NCBI GenBank assembly: GCA_945917385.1
Contig: CAMEHJ010000091.1
Coordinates: 1-5,620, forward strand
Length of the DNA: 5,620 nucleotides
From: an uncultured bacterium
GTDB lineage: Bacteria > Bacillota_A > Clostridia > Oscillospirales > Oscillospiraceae
Direction: 5' to 3'
Shown here: piece by piece, positions 1 to 5,570 of the stretch
Position numbering within the stretch: position 1 is the first letter of the stretch
Layout of the letters: every line of letters starts with the position of its first letter
Made by a program: the position numbers and the translations under genes
The notes under the pieces: generated by a model
What the model was told of the DNA's origin: nothing
The model's database searches: none
Seen by the model: the letters and a program-made list of their open reading frames with translations, nothing else

Positions 1-351
1 GATGGATTGTATCGTGCGCCGGACGGCCTTGTGCATACTGTCAAGCTCGCGCATCTGGCGGAAAATCTGCTCATCCTTCTCAATGAGCTTTTCCTCGATG
101 AGCGTGATATCCTCCTTGTCGAGGATATCCTGAATGTCGGACAGGCTCATATCAAGCTCGCGCATATATCTTATGATATCAAGGCGCGAGGTCTGCCGTA
201 TGTCATAGTAGCGGTAGCCGGAATCGGGGTCGGTGTACACAGGCTTCAAAAGCCCCATATTGTCATACAGCCGCAGCGTGGCAATGGACACGCGGTTAGC
301 CTCCGCCATCTTGCCGATGGAGAGAAGTCCCTCTTTTCCGTTCGATTCCAC
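1..351 (-). CDS. MerR-family transcriptional regulator, N-terminal 117 residues (runs off left edge)
   Basis: A DNA-binding transcription factor of the MerR family, cut by the window edge after 117 residues. Residues 9-30 (LLSIGKMAEANRVSIATLRL, then YD) form the MerR helix-turn-helix. Residues 31-50 contain the family wing signature (NMGLLKP, then DPDSGYRYYD). Residues 53-80 fit the second helical pair, and residues from about 82 onward (charged, EEKLIEKDEQIFRQMREL) fit the long dimerisation coiled coil. The PDSGYRYY wing resembles the BmrR/BltR-type multidrug-responsive branch, but the ligand-binding C-terminus is outside the window, so the effector is unknown. The start is a GTG at 351, eight bases after a perfect AGGAGG. 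It has its own promoter and is separated from the upstream same-strand gene by a terminator and a repeat element, so it is probably the first gene of its transcript. MerR proteins commonly twist promoters with long spacers; its targets probably lie to the left (inference). Confidence 0.93.
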   Translation of the reverse strand, partial: MESNGKEGLLSIGKMAEANRVSIATLRLYDNMGLLKPVYTDPDSGYRYYDIRQTSRLDIIRYMRELDMSLSDIQDILDKEDITLIEEKLIEKDEQIFRQMRELDSMHKAVRRTIQSI

Positions 352-359
352 GTTTTGCA

Positions 360-365
360 CCTCCT
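360..365 (-). promoter_or_regulatory. Ribosome binding site AGGAGG that decides the MerR GTG start
   Basis: A perfect AGGAGG lies eight bases before the GTG at 351-349. A second in-frame GTG at 360-358 overlaps the Shine-Dalgarno itself and so cannot use it. The first ATG in frame is residue 15, inside the helix-turn-helix. GTG 351 is therefore the best start. Confidence 0.85.
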
Positions 366-397
366 GAAACTCTAATGTACGGTGAGACTTTGATAAT

Positions 398-425
398 ATT
401 ATAACATGATTTTTCGCAAATACAA
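398..425 (-). promoter_or_regulatory. Probable sigma-A promoter of the MerR gene
   Basis: On the minus strand a consensus -10 TATAAT (403-398) is preceded by TGT, making an extended -10 (TGnTATAAT). A -35-like TTGTAT (425-420) lies 16 bases upstream. Transcription would begin near 391, leaving a leader of about 40 bases before the GTG start. The surrounding sequence is AT-rich, in contrast to the genes on either side. This is read from sequence only. Confidence 0.7.
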
Positions 426-527
426 TTATCTTTTTTCAGATCTTTTCGATAAGCAAACCAGACAGAACTATTTCCCGGAACGTGCAAATTATAAAATCGG
501 CTTCAAACTGTCAAATGACTCTCCTTC

Positions 528-661
528 TCTTGGCTCTCCCTTTGGGAGAGCTGGCGGCGGAGCCGACTGAGAGGGCTAAAAAACATGACCATATATTCAA
601 TATTTGTGACGAACCCTCTCAGTCACCTGTGGTGACAGCTCTCCCAAAGGGAGAGCCAAGA
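528..661. repeat. MITE-like palindromic intergenic element (about 134 bp)
   Basis: The outer arms at 528-552 and 637-661 are perfect 25-base inverted repeats of each other. Each arm is itself a hairpin (GCTCTCCC, TTT loop, GGGAGAGC). Inside them, GACTGAGAGGG (565-575) pairs with CCCTCTCAGTC (614-624). Two smaller hairpins also appear: CGGC-GGA-GCCG at 555-565 and GTCACC-TGT-GGTGAC at 622-636. The centre (576-613) is AT-rich and carries no gene. Nested palindromes with long terminal inverted repeats, about 130 bp and no coding capacity fit a miniature inverted-repeat element or folded intergenic repeat. From memory, near-identical arms are frequent in Faecalibacterium and related genomes, but I cannot search here. 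No clear target-site duplication is visible at the borders. The element sits between the end of the surface-protein gene and the MerR promoter. Confidence 0.8.
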
Positions 662-667
662 AAGCTG

Positions 668-705
668 AAACAGGCACAGCCCCTTTTTACTGGCTGTGCC
701 TGTTT
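668..705 (-). terminator. Intrinsic terminator of the surface-protein gene
   Basis: A perfect 11-bp stem (CAGGCACAGCC at 671-681 with GGCTGTGCCTG at 692-702) is extended by three A-T pairs. Its 10-base loop is pyrimidine-rich on the plus strand. It lies 16 bases beyond the minus-strand stop codon at 719. On the minus strand the stem is followed by TTTCAGCTTTCTT, a modest U-tract; on the plus strand it is followed by TTTT. It may work both ways, but the only gene ending here is on the minus strand. Confidence 0.75.
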
Positions 706-718
706 TGAATAACGTCCG

Positions 719-3568
719 TTACTTTTTCTTTTTCCTGAGGTAAATTACTATACCCGCGATGCCCGCCGCCGACAGCAGCAGTATGCCGCCGAACAGGAGG
801 ATATTGGAGCTGTCTCCGGTGCCTACGCCCGCGCGGGCAGGCACAGTGAAGGTACCCTCCGCCGCGCCGTTGGTGGAGACGATGGCGACGGTGTGTTCAC
901 CGGCGCTGAGTCTGCGGAACAGGCTCGTGTACGCCGTCACCTTGATACTGCCGGAAGCCACGGTATAATATGAGGCATCTACCACGCGGCCGTCCACAAC
1001 GAAGCAGATGAAATTGATAAATTCGTCGTCCGAGCGGAACACGATCCTGCTGTGGTTATAGACCGCGCCGTCGCCCTCGATAAGTGTGGGAGTGTAGCCG
1101 TCCTTGACGTAGCTGCCGTCGGGGTTATAGGTTATGCGCTCGGTGATTTTGCCGTCCTTGTCGTATTTGGTGATCCTCTCCGTACCGTCGGGCAGCGTCT
1201 CCGTCTTGACGGAGGAGCCGTCCGCGTTTGTCACGGTCTTGGTGGTAAGCGTGAGATTGCCGTCCTTATCGTACTGCTTTGAGGTCGTTGTCTTGCCGTC
1301 GGAGCTGACGGTGGTGACGGTTTTTGTACCGTCGTCGAGGATAACGGTCGTCTCGGTGGAGCCGTCCGCATTCGTCTTTGTCTCGGTGAACTTGCCTTCC
1401 GCGTCAAATACCTTTACCTGTACGGTACCGGATGCGGGAACACCTTCCACAGACTCATAGCGCACCTCGTACTCGCCCATGGGAAGGTTCGTGATGCTGT
1501 TTTCACCGTCCGCAACGGGGGTAAAGTCAGTTTCGCCGGATGCGCGGTATTCCATGGTGTCGTTCACACCGTTGATGCACTCTCTGCCGCCGGTCACGCC
1601 GGAGGGCACGGCGGGTCTGACGGTGACCGTCGCCTCGCTACTCTTGACCGAGTAGCCGTCGCAGGCGACCTCGCAGTGATATGTATGGCTGCCCACGTCA
1701 AGGTCTGCGGGGGTCGTATAGCTTGCGCTCTGAGCCCCGGTGATCACTGCATCGTCCTTATACCACTGATATGTGGGCGTATTGCCCGTCACGGCATTGA
1801 CGGCAACGGAAAGCTCCGCCGTCTCGCCCTTATTTATGGTAACGTTCGCAGGCTGGGTCGTAATTGTGAAGGGCACAGACCTGACGGAGACATAGTCCTC
1901 GCCACCGTCAAGAGCCGTGACGCTCGTATCCGTCACGAACAGACCGCCGGCCTTATAAAGATACCCGTCCGCGAGATACTCGCTGAGTGGCTTTGCTGCG
2001 CTGATGCTCTTGAAGCTTCCGCCGGAGAACTGCGCGCTCGCGTTTGTGCCGAGAGTCAGGCTGCCGCCGATAATGCCGCTGCTGAGATTAAGTCTGCCGT
2101 TTAATACCTTGATATCCACGACGCCGTTGACGGTTCCGCCGATACTCATTGCGCCGCTCATCAGGTTGAGCGCTGCCTTTGCTTCACTTCCGGTGGCAAG
2201 CGAGGACACGGCAAGCGCACTTCCCGCAGAGCCCGTTTCGCTGCCGTAGATCGACAGTGAGGCCCCGGCGGAAAGGTTGAACGCGCCCACACTGAATGAC
2301 TTGTCCGTGAGGATGATATTGACCTTCCCGGTGATCTTCAGCGTGGCGTTGCTGTATGCTTCACTGACATAGTACCAGCCTTCAGTCAACTCCTCAGTAT
2401 CCGCCGCGATGGGATTGGCATCGTTTTTCAAGCACTTGTTGCCGTACTCGTCCACATATTCGATATTGACATATGTGCTTGCACCGCTGAACAGACCCGC
2501 GCCGGTGACGGCCGCGCCCTCCGCGCTTCCGAACAAGCCGTAGTTTATGATCTCGCCGTTATTTTCTATGGTGCCGTTATTTTCGATATAGGCGCTGCCG
2601 CCCGATTCCCCTTCGGGGCCGCCCTGGGCTGTATAGTCGATGCCGCCGATTTCGCCGCCGTTTTGCAGGATTCCGTTATTCGTTATCAGATTGTTATTGA
2701 CTATCGTTCCGCCGTTATAAACAGCGCCGTTATTCACGATGGCGGCGTTATTGACGACAGTGCCGCAGTTTACAAGCAGGTCGTCCTCGGAGACATTGAG
2801 CGTCACGGTGCCGGAGAGCGTCAGCGTGCAGCCTGCGGGGATATAATAGCTGTACGTCGTTATCTCGCCGCCGGTTCCGGTGAAGGAATAGCTGCCCGCA
2901 TAGGGTACCTCGGCATAATCCCCGATGAAGAAGCACTCGGTTGCGATTCCTATGCTCAGCCCTGCGTAATTGTCTGTATTAAAATCACCGCTTACCGCGA
3001 CGGCGAAAACATCGCCGTTTTGTACGCCGTACTCACCGAGCGTCATTTCCTCGTTAACGGGCTGTCCGTCCAGCGTCAGCGACACCTGAGAGGGGTGCAG
3101 GCCGAAAATCTCCCCGCACGCATCACGCGCCGCGTCCGCTGCGGCGGCGACAGGCTCCGAGCACATAAACGAAAGCTCGATGCTCTCATCGGTGGGAAGG
3201 AGCACGTACACGGTGACGGTTTCGTCCGCCGGAGTCGGAGCCGGCGACGCGGTGGGGGTTACCTCCGGCGACGTGGCGGGGCTCACTTCCGGTGACGCGG
3301 CGGGGCTCACTTCCGGTGACGCGGCGGGACTCACCTCCGGCGACGCGGCGGGACTCACCTCCGGCGAAGCAGCGGGACTCACCTCCGGCGACGCGGTGGG
3401 AGTTACCTCCGGTGTCGGGGTGGGAGTTACCTCCGGTGTCGGGGTGGGAGTATATTCTTCCGTCACTTCGGGCGTACCCTCACCCTCCGCAAACGCGAAA
3501 GCCGGGAGCATGGACAGAATCATCAATGCACACAGCAAGAGTGCAAGCCTTTTCTTCGCTTTTTTCAT
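719..3568 (-). CDS. Secreted multi-domain cell-surface protein (949 aa) with repeat stalk and C-terminal membrane anchor
   Basis: A large exported surface protein of unknown binding target. Residues 1-27 are a Sec signal peptide (KKAKKR, hydrophobic core, AFA cleavage before E28). Residues 45-108 are eight PEV[TS]P[TA]xx octads forming a Pro-rich stalk. Residues 117-194 look like a ubiquitin-type beta-grasp domain. Residues 266-346 hold Asn/Gly-rich hexapeptide repeats suggesting a beta-solenoid. Residues 566-650 are an Ig-like domain (YQWYKDD, later YHCEV). Residues 664-720 resemble a small beta module (GVNDTMEY, LPMGEYEVRY). Residues 733-824 are DG-turn repeats. Residues 826-910 resemble the X2-like module common in clostridial surface proteins (SAGEHTVAIVS). 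Residues 923-943 are a transmembrane helix followed by RKKKK; the site before it reads GVGTGDSSN, not LPxTG. The ATG at 3568 follows GGAGGA by seven bases. The gene is probably monocistronic, with its promoter in the divergent region and a terminator after the stop. No catalytic motif was seen; adhesion or wall structure is inference. Confidence 0.9.
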   Translation of the reverse strand: MKKAKKRLALLLCALMILSMLPAFAFAEGEGTPEVTEEYTPTPTPEVTPTPTPEVTPTASPEVSPAASPEVSPAASPEVSPAASPEVSPAASPEVSPATSPEVTPTASPAPTPADETVTVYVLLPTDESIELSFMCSEPVAAAADAARDACGEIFGLHPSQVSLTLDGQPVNEEMTLGEYGVQNGDVFAVAVSGDFNTDNYAGLSIGIATECFFIGDYAEVPYAGSYSFTGTGGEITTYSYYIPAGCTLTLSGTVTLNVSEDDLLVNCGTVVNNAAIVNNGAVYNGGTIVNNNLITNNGILQNGGEIGGIDYTAQGGPEGESGGSAYIENNGTIENNGEIINYGLFGSAEGAAVTGAGLFSGASTYVNIEYVDEYGNKCLKNDANPIAADTEELTEGWYYVSEAYSNATLKITGKVNIILTDKSFSVGAFNLSAGASLSIYGSETGSAGSALAVSSLATGSEAKAALNLMSGAMSIGGTVNGVVDIKVLNGRLNLSSGIIGGSLTLGTNASAQFSGGSFKSISAAKPLSEYLADGYLYKAGGLFVTDTSVTALDGGEDYVSVRSVPFTITTQPANVTINKGETAELSVAVNAVTGNTPTYQWYKDDAVITGAQSASYTTPADLDVGSHTYHCEVACDGYSVKSSEATVTVRPAVPSGVTGGRECINGVNDTMEYRASGETDFTPVADGENSITNLPMGEYEVRYESVEGVPASGTVQVKVFDAEGKFTETKTNADGSTETTVILDDGTKTVTTVSSDGKTTTSKQYDKDGNLTLTTKTVTNADGSSVKTETLPDGTERITKYDKDGKITERITYNPDGSYVKDGYTPTLIEGDGAVYNHSRIVFRSDDEFINFICFVVDGRVVDASYYTVASGSIKVTAYTSLFRRLSAGEHTVAIVSTNGAAEGTFTVPARAGVGTGDSSNILLFGGILLLSAAGIAGIVIYLRKKKK
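1097..1372 (-). repeat. DG-turn repeat region (protein level), two-unit internal duplication
   Basis: Residues 733-824 of the surface protein carry Asp-Gly pairs at 735, 746, 757, 769, 783, 794, 805 and 817, spaced 11, 11, 12, 14, 11, 11 and 12 residues apart. The spacing pattern recurs after 48 residues. The two units start NADGSTET and NADGSSVK, and both continue with a [DP]DGT turn and a later YDKDG. This indicates an ancestral duplication of a block of beta-hairpins rich in Thr and Lys, somewhat like YD/RHS-type strands but without a recognisable RHS core. Confidence 0.7.
2531..2773 (-). repeat. Asn/Gly-rich hexapeptide repeats (protein level), likely beta-solenoid
   Basis: Residues 266-307 contain seven uninterrupted hexads of the form x-N-[NGC]-[GAN]-x-[VIL]: VNCGTV, VNNAAI, VNNGAV, YNGGTI, VNNNLI, TNNGIL and QNGGEI. 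After a 21-residue insert, three more follow at 329-346: ENNGTI, ENNGEI and INYGLF. A strict six-residue period with one aliphatic position per hexad is what a beta-helix rung pattern would give. The fold is inferred from periodicity alone. Confidence 0.7.
3245..3436 (-). repeat. 24-bp tandem repeat, eight copies, encoding the PEVxPxxx stalk
   Basis: Eight head-to-tail 24-base units encode the octads PEVTPTPT, PEVTPTAS, PEVSPAAS (four times), PEVSPATS and PEVTPTAS. A degraded ninth copy (3437-3460) encodes EEYTPTPT. On the plus strand the units share the ending ACCTCCGG or ACTTCCGG; neighbouring copies differ by one to a few bases. Because 24 is a multiple of three, gain or loss of copies keeps the reading frame, so stalk length could vary between strains. 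Confidence 0.92.
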
Positions 3569-3727
3569 AGAGACTTCCTCCGAAAAATTTCATTTATACC
3601 ATTTATAATAATGAATACAGGTCATGTGTTTTTTCAGACGGTCAAAAACCTGCTTCCATTTCTCCCTCCGCCGGAAGAAAAGAGTCTTGAGCTATTGCCC
3701 TCTTAATCGTAACAAAAAAGATTAAGA

Positions 3728-3756
3728 TTTATATTAGTCCAACGGCGATCACGCAA
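3728..3756 (-). promoter_or_regulatory. Candidate promoter of the surface-protein gene (proximal)
   Basis: On the minus strand TTGCGT (3756-3751) and TATAAA (3733-3728) are separated by exactly 17 bases. This would give a leader of about 150 bases ahead of the ATG at 3568. The -10 is one mismatch from consensus; the -35 is weaker. Confidence 0.5.
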
Positions 3757-3758
3757 TT

Positions 3759-3797
3759 TTTACACTCATGCGCTTTAGTATAAACATTTCGTGTAAA
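3759..3797. repeat. Inverted repeat TTTACAC ... GTGTAAA, possible operator
   Basis: A perfect 7-base dyad (3759-3765 and 3791-3797) with 25 bases between its arms. It lies between the two candidate minus-strand promoters and upstream of the symporter. The spacing is long for a simple hairpin but possible for a pair of operator half-sites. It may also be chance in AT-rich DNA. Confidence 0.3.
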
Positions 3798-3815
3798 GTT
3801 AACATATTTGATATA

Positions 3816-3844
3816 ATTATACCATATATTCAGCAATAATTAAA
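3816..3844 (-). promoter_or_regulatory. Candidate promoter of the surface-protein gene (distal, extended -10)
   Basis: On the minus strand a consensus TATAAT (3821-3816) is preceded by TGG, giving an extended -10. A poor -35 (TTTAAT, 3844-3839) lies 17 bases upstream. If used, the leader would be about 240 bases. The -10 is the better match of the two minus-strand candidates; which one is active cannot be decided from sequence. Confidence 0.45.
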
Positions 3845-3944
3845 TAGAAAAAGCACTTTTTAACTATTTTTCATTTTCTGACACCGTTTTGATACCTTTT
3901 CCGAATCTCAGCACTATTTGCAATGTTTTGAGCATTATTAGTAA

Positions 3945-3973
3945 TTCCCTATGCATTCGGCACGGTATATACT
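3945..3973 (+). promoter_or_regulatory. Candidate promoter of the AGCS symporter gene
   Basis: TATACT at 3968-3973 is a good -10. The hexamer 17 bases upstream (TTCCCT, 3945-3950) is a weak -35, so an activator might be involved. Transcription starting near 3980 would give a leader of about 24 bases that includes the AAGGAG ribosome binding site at 3990-3995. Confidence 0.45.
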
Positions 3974-4003
3974 GTAACAGACTAATTCAAAGGAGTTGTA
4001 ATC

Positions 4004-5524
4004 ATGTTTGACTCATTAAACAGCATTTTCTCTTTTATCACTCCCGTGTCAGACTGGCTCTGGGATTTCCCGACAAATTACAGCTGGTGGAGCTCCATCC
4101 CCGTTCTCGGCGGCTTCTCGTTCGCGGTTCTGCTGCTCATGGGCGCGGGTATTTACTTCACCGTTAAGACCGGCTTTATTCAGGTCACCCACTTCAAAAA
4201 GGCCGTAAAGACCGTCACCACCCGCTCCTCCGCAAAGGCCGGCATCTCCCCCGCGTCCTCCTTCCTGCTCAGCACCGCGATGCGTGTCGGCCCCGGCAAC
4301 ATCATCGGCGTTACCGGCGCTATATCCACCGGCGGCCCCGGCGCACTGTTCTGGATGTGGCTGTCCGCGTTCTTCGGCATGGCCACCGCCTATGTTGAGA
4401 GCGTGCTTGCACAGATATTCAAGGAAAAGCGCGGCGATGAGTACGTCGGCGGTCTGCCCTTCTACGGCCGCAGGCTTCTGAAGAACTCCGCCATTGTCGG
4501 CGCGTTCCTCTCCGTACTTTACATACTGTACGCACTCTGCTGCTTCCCCGCACAGGGCTTCAACACGGTCTCCTCCGTCGGTCAGATGGCAGGCATCATC
4601 ACCGGCCAGACCATCGCAACCAACAGCGCGTTCTACTGGATAGTTGCGGTTCTGACCATCGCGCTCACCGCCTATGTTGCATTCGGCGGCATCAAGAAGG
4701 TCTCCGGCCTCACCGACATTCTCGTTCCCATCATGGCGGTCGTCTACTGCGTCATCGTTCTCCTGCTCGTCATTCTGAACGTCTCCCGCATCCCCTACTT
4801 CTTCGGCGCGGTGTTCGGTCATGCGTTCACCTCCGAGGCGGTGTTCGGCGGTGTGTTCGGCACCATCCTCAGCCAGGGCATCAAGCGCGGCCTTATGAGC
4901 AACGAGGCCGGTCAGGGCACCATGACCATGGCTGCCGCCGCTTCCGACGCAAAGCACCCCTCCGAGCAGGGCTGTGTTCAGGCGCTCGGCGTTTTCCTTG
5001 ACACCATCGTTATCTGCACCCTCACCGGCTTCGTCGTCGTCATGGGTCATGTCTGGACCACCGACGCTGCGGACGCATGGTTCGCAATGGACAGACTTCC
5101 CCGCTTCCTCGCCTCCGTTTCCGAGCTTGCCCCCGGCGCACTCAGCGGCGTCTCCACCTTTATCGTCTGCCTCTGCTTCTGCCTGTTCGCTTACACCTGC
5201 CTTCTCGGCTTCGTGAGCTTCTCCGAGATGTGCGCACGCCGCATCAGCGACAACAAGGGCTTCATCACCTTCATCCGTCTGCTGTGCCTGTTCGTCGCGG
5301 CCTTCGGTATCGTGTGCAACATTGCGGGCTTCAACCTCGATAACCTCTGGGCGTTCTCCGACCTCGGCAATATTATTATCGTTTACTTCAATGTTCCTCT
5401 GCTCTTCATCGGCGCAAAGTACGCTTTCGCCGCCACGAAGCAGTACCGTGCCGATGAGAACGCACGCTTCACCTCCGAGACCATCGGCTTCAAGGGTGAA
5501 CTCTTCTGGGACAATAAGGACTGA
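4004..5524 (+). CDS. AGCS-family sodium:alanine/glycine symporter (506 aa)
   Basis: An integral membrane transporter that, by family, takes up alanine or glycine (sometimes glutamine) driven by sodium or protons. About ten to eleven hydrophobic segments are visible, for example residues 36-54, 111-138, 163-183, 209-228, 238-258, 325-348, 383-404, 421-441 and 448-473. Family signatures are clear: YFTVKTGFIQ near residue 51; RVGPGNIIGVTGAISTGGPG at 94-113, followed by ALFWMW and GMATAYVES; and RGLMSNEAGQGTMTMAAAAS at 295-314, followed by VQALGVFLDTIVICT. Length is normal for the family. The ATG at 4004 follows AAGGAG by eight bases. Stops are tandem TGA TAA, and a strong terminator follows, so it is probably transcribed alone. 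Codons end very often in C, as in well-expressed genes. It departs from common AGCS members at residues 398-408, where GFVSFSE stands in place of the usual GWSYYGE, suggesting a separate subfamily. The exact substrate is not decidable here. Confidence 0.95.
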   Translation: MFDSLNSIFSFITPVSDWLWDFPTNYSWWSSIPVLGGFSFAVLLLMGAGIYFTVKTGFIQVTHFKKAVKTVTTRSSAKAGISPASSFLLSTAMRVGPGNIIGVTGAISTGGPGALFWMWLSAFFGMATAYVESVLAQIFKEKRGDEYVGGLPFYGRRLLKNSAIVGAFLSVLYILYALCCFPAQGFNTVSSVGQMAGIITGQTIATNSAFYWIVAVLTIALTAYVAFGGIKKVSGLTDILVPIMAVVYCVIVLLLVILNVSRIPYFFGAVFGHAFTSEAVFGGVFGTILSQGIKRGLMSNEAGQGTMTMAAAASDAKHPSEQGCVQALGVFLDTIVICTLTGFVVVMGHVWTTDAADAWFAMDRLPRFLASVSELAPGALSGVSTFIVCLCFCLFAYTCLLGFVSFSEMCARRISDNKGFITFIRLLCLFVAAFGIVCNIAGFNLDNLWAFSDLGNIIIVYFNVPLLFIGAKYAFAATKQYRADENARFTSETIGFKGELFWDNKD

Positions 5525-5540
5525 TAAATATACCAAGCTG

Positions 5541-5570
5541 AAAAAACTGCCGCTCACGCGGCAGTTTTTT
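5541..5570 (+). terminator. Strong intrinsic terminator after the symporter gene
   Basis: A perfect 13-bp stem (AAAAAACTGCCGC with GCGGCAGTTTTTT) encloses a four-base loop TCAC, and its 3' arm ends in six T residues followed by CATTTTAT. It begins 16 bases after the stop codon. The A-run on the 5' side gives a T-run on the other strand, so it can also end a convergent transcript arriving from the right. Confidence 0.93.

Larger units (their letters stand above)
3569..4003. other. Divergent AT-rich intergenic promoter region
   Basis: This 435-base stretch separates the minus-strand surface-protein gene from the plus-strand symporter gene. It is clearly AT-richer than both genes and has no credible open reading frame. 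It holds candidate promoters for each direction, a TTTACAC/GTGTAAA dyad (3759-3797), an 8-bp inverted repeat TCTTAATC/GATTAAGA (3701-3708 and 3720-3727) without a U-tract, and a near-palindrome AAAAAGCACTTTTT at 3848-3861. I looked for a glycine riboswitch, which sometimes precedes AGCS symporters, and for a c-di-GMP-I riboswitch; the conserved cores of both are absent. Confidence 0.75.

Noticed and set aside
366..389. Possible MerR autoregulatory operator around a central GTAC
   Set aside because: The arms (CTC and GAG with partial matches) are short and unequal, and the site lies downstream of the -10, not in the spacer where MerR proteins usually bind.
296..487. A 63-codon minus-strand frame starting upstream of the MerR gene
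   Set aside because: It overlaps the MerR promoter, ribosome binding site and first codons in another frame, and has no recognisable features.
482..712. A 76-codon plus-strand frame
   Set aside because: It consists almost entirely of the palindromic element and the terminator hairpin, so it is a by-product of the repeat.
3180..3608. Plus-strand open frames across the stalk repeats giving Gly/Val/Thr or Arg/Pro repeat peptides
   Set aside because: They are antisense readings of the 24-bp tandem array in the surface-protein gene, whose own frame has a signal peptide, ribosome binding site and recognisable domains.
3600..4000. Glycine or c-di-GMP riboswitch in the divergent region
   Set aside because: The conserved core segments of these classes could not be found on the relevant strands.
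4049..5557. A 502-codon open frame on the minus strand, antisense to the symporter gene
   Set aside because: It mirrors the symporter codon for codon. The sense gene's strong preference for C-ending codons removes stop codons from the opposite strand. The predicted product is an acidic, Gly/Ala/Asp/Glu-rich sequence without domains, and it has no ribosome binding site of note.
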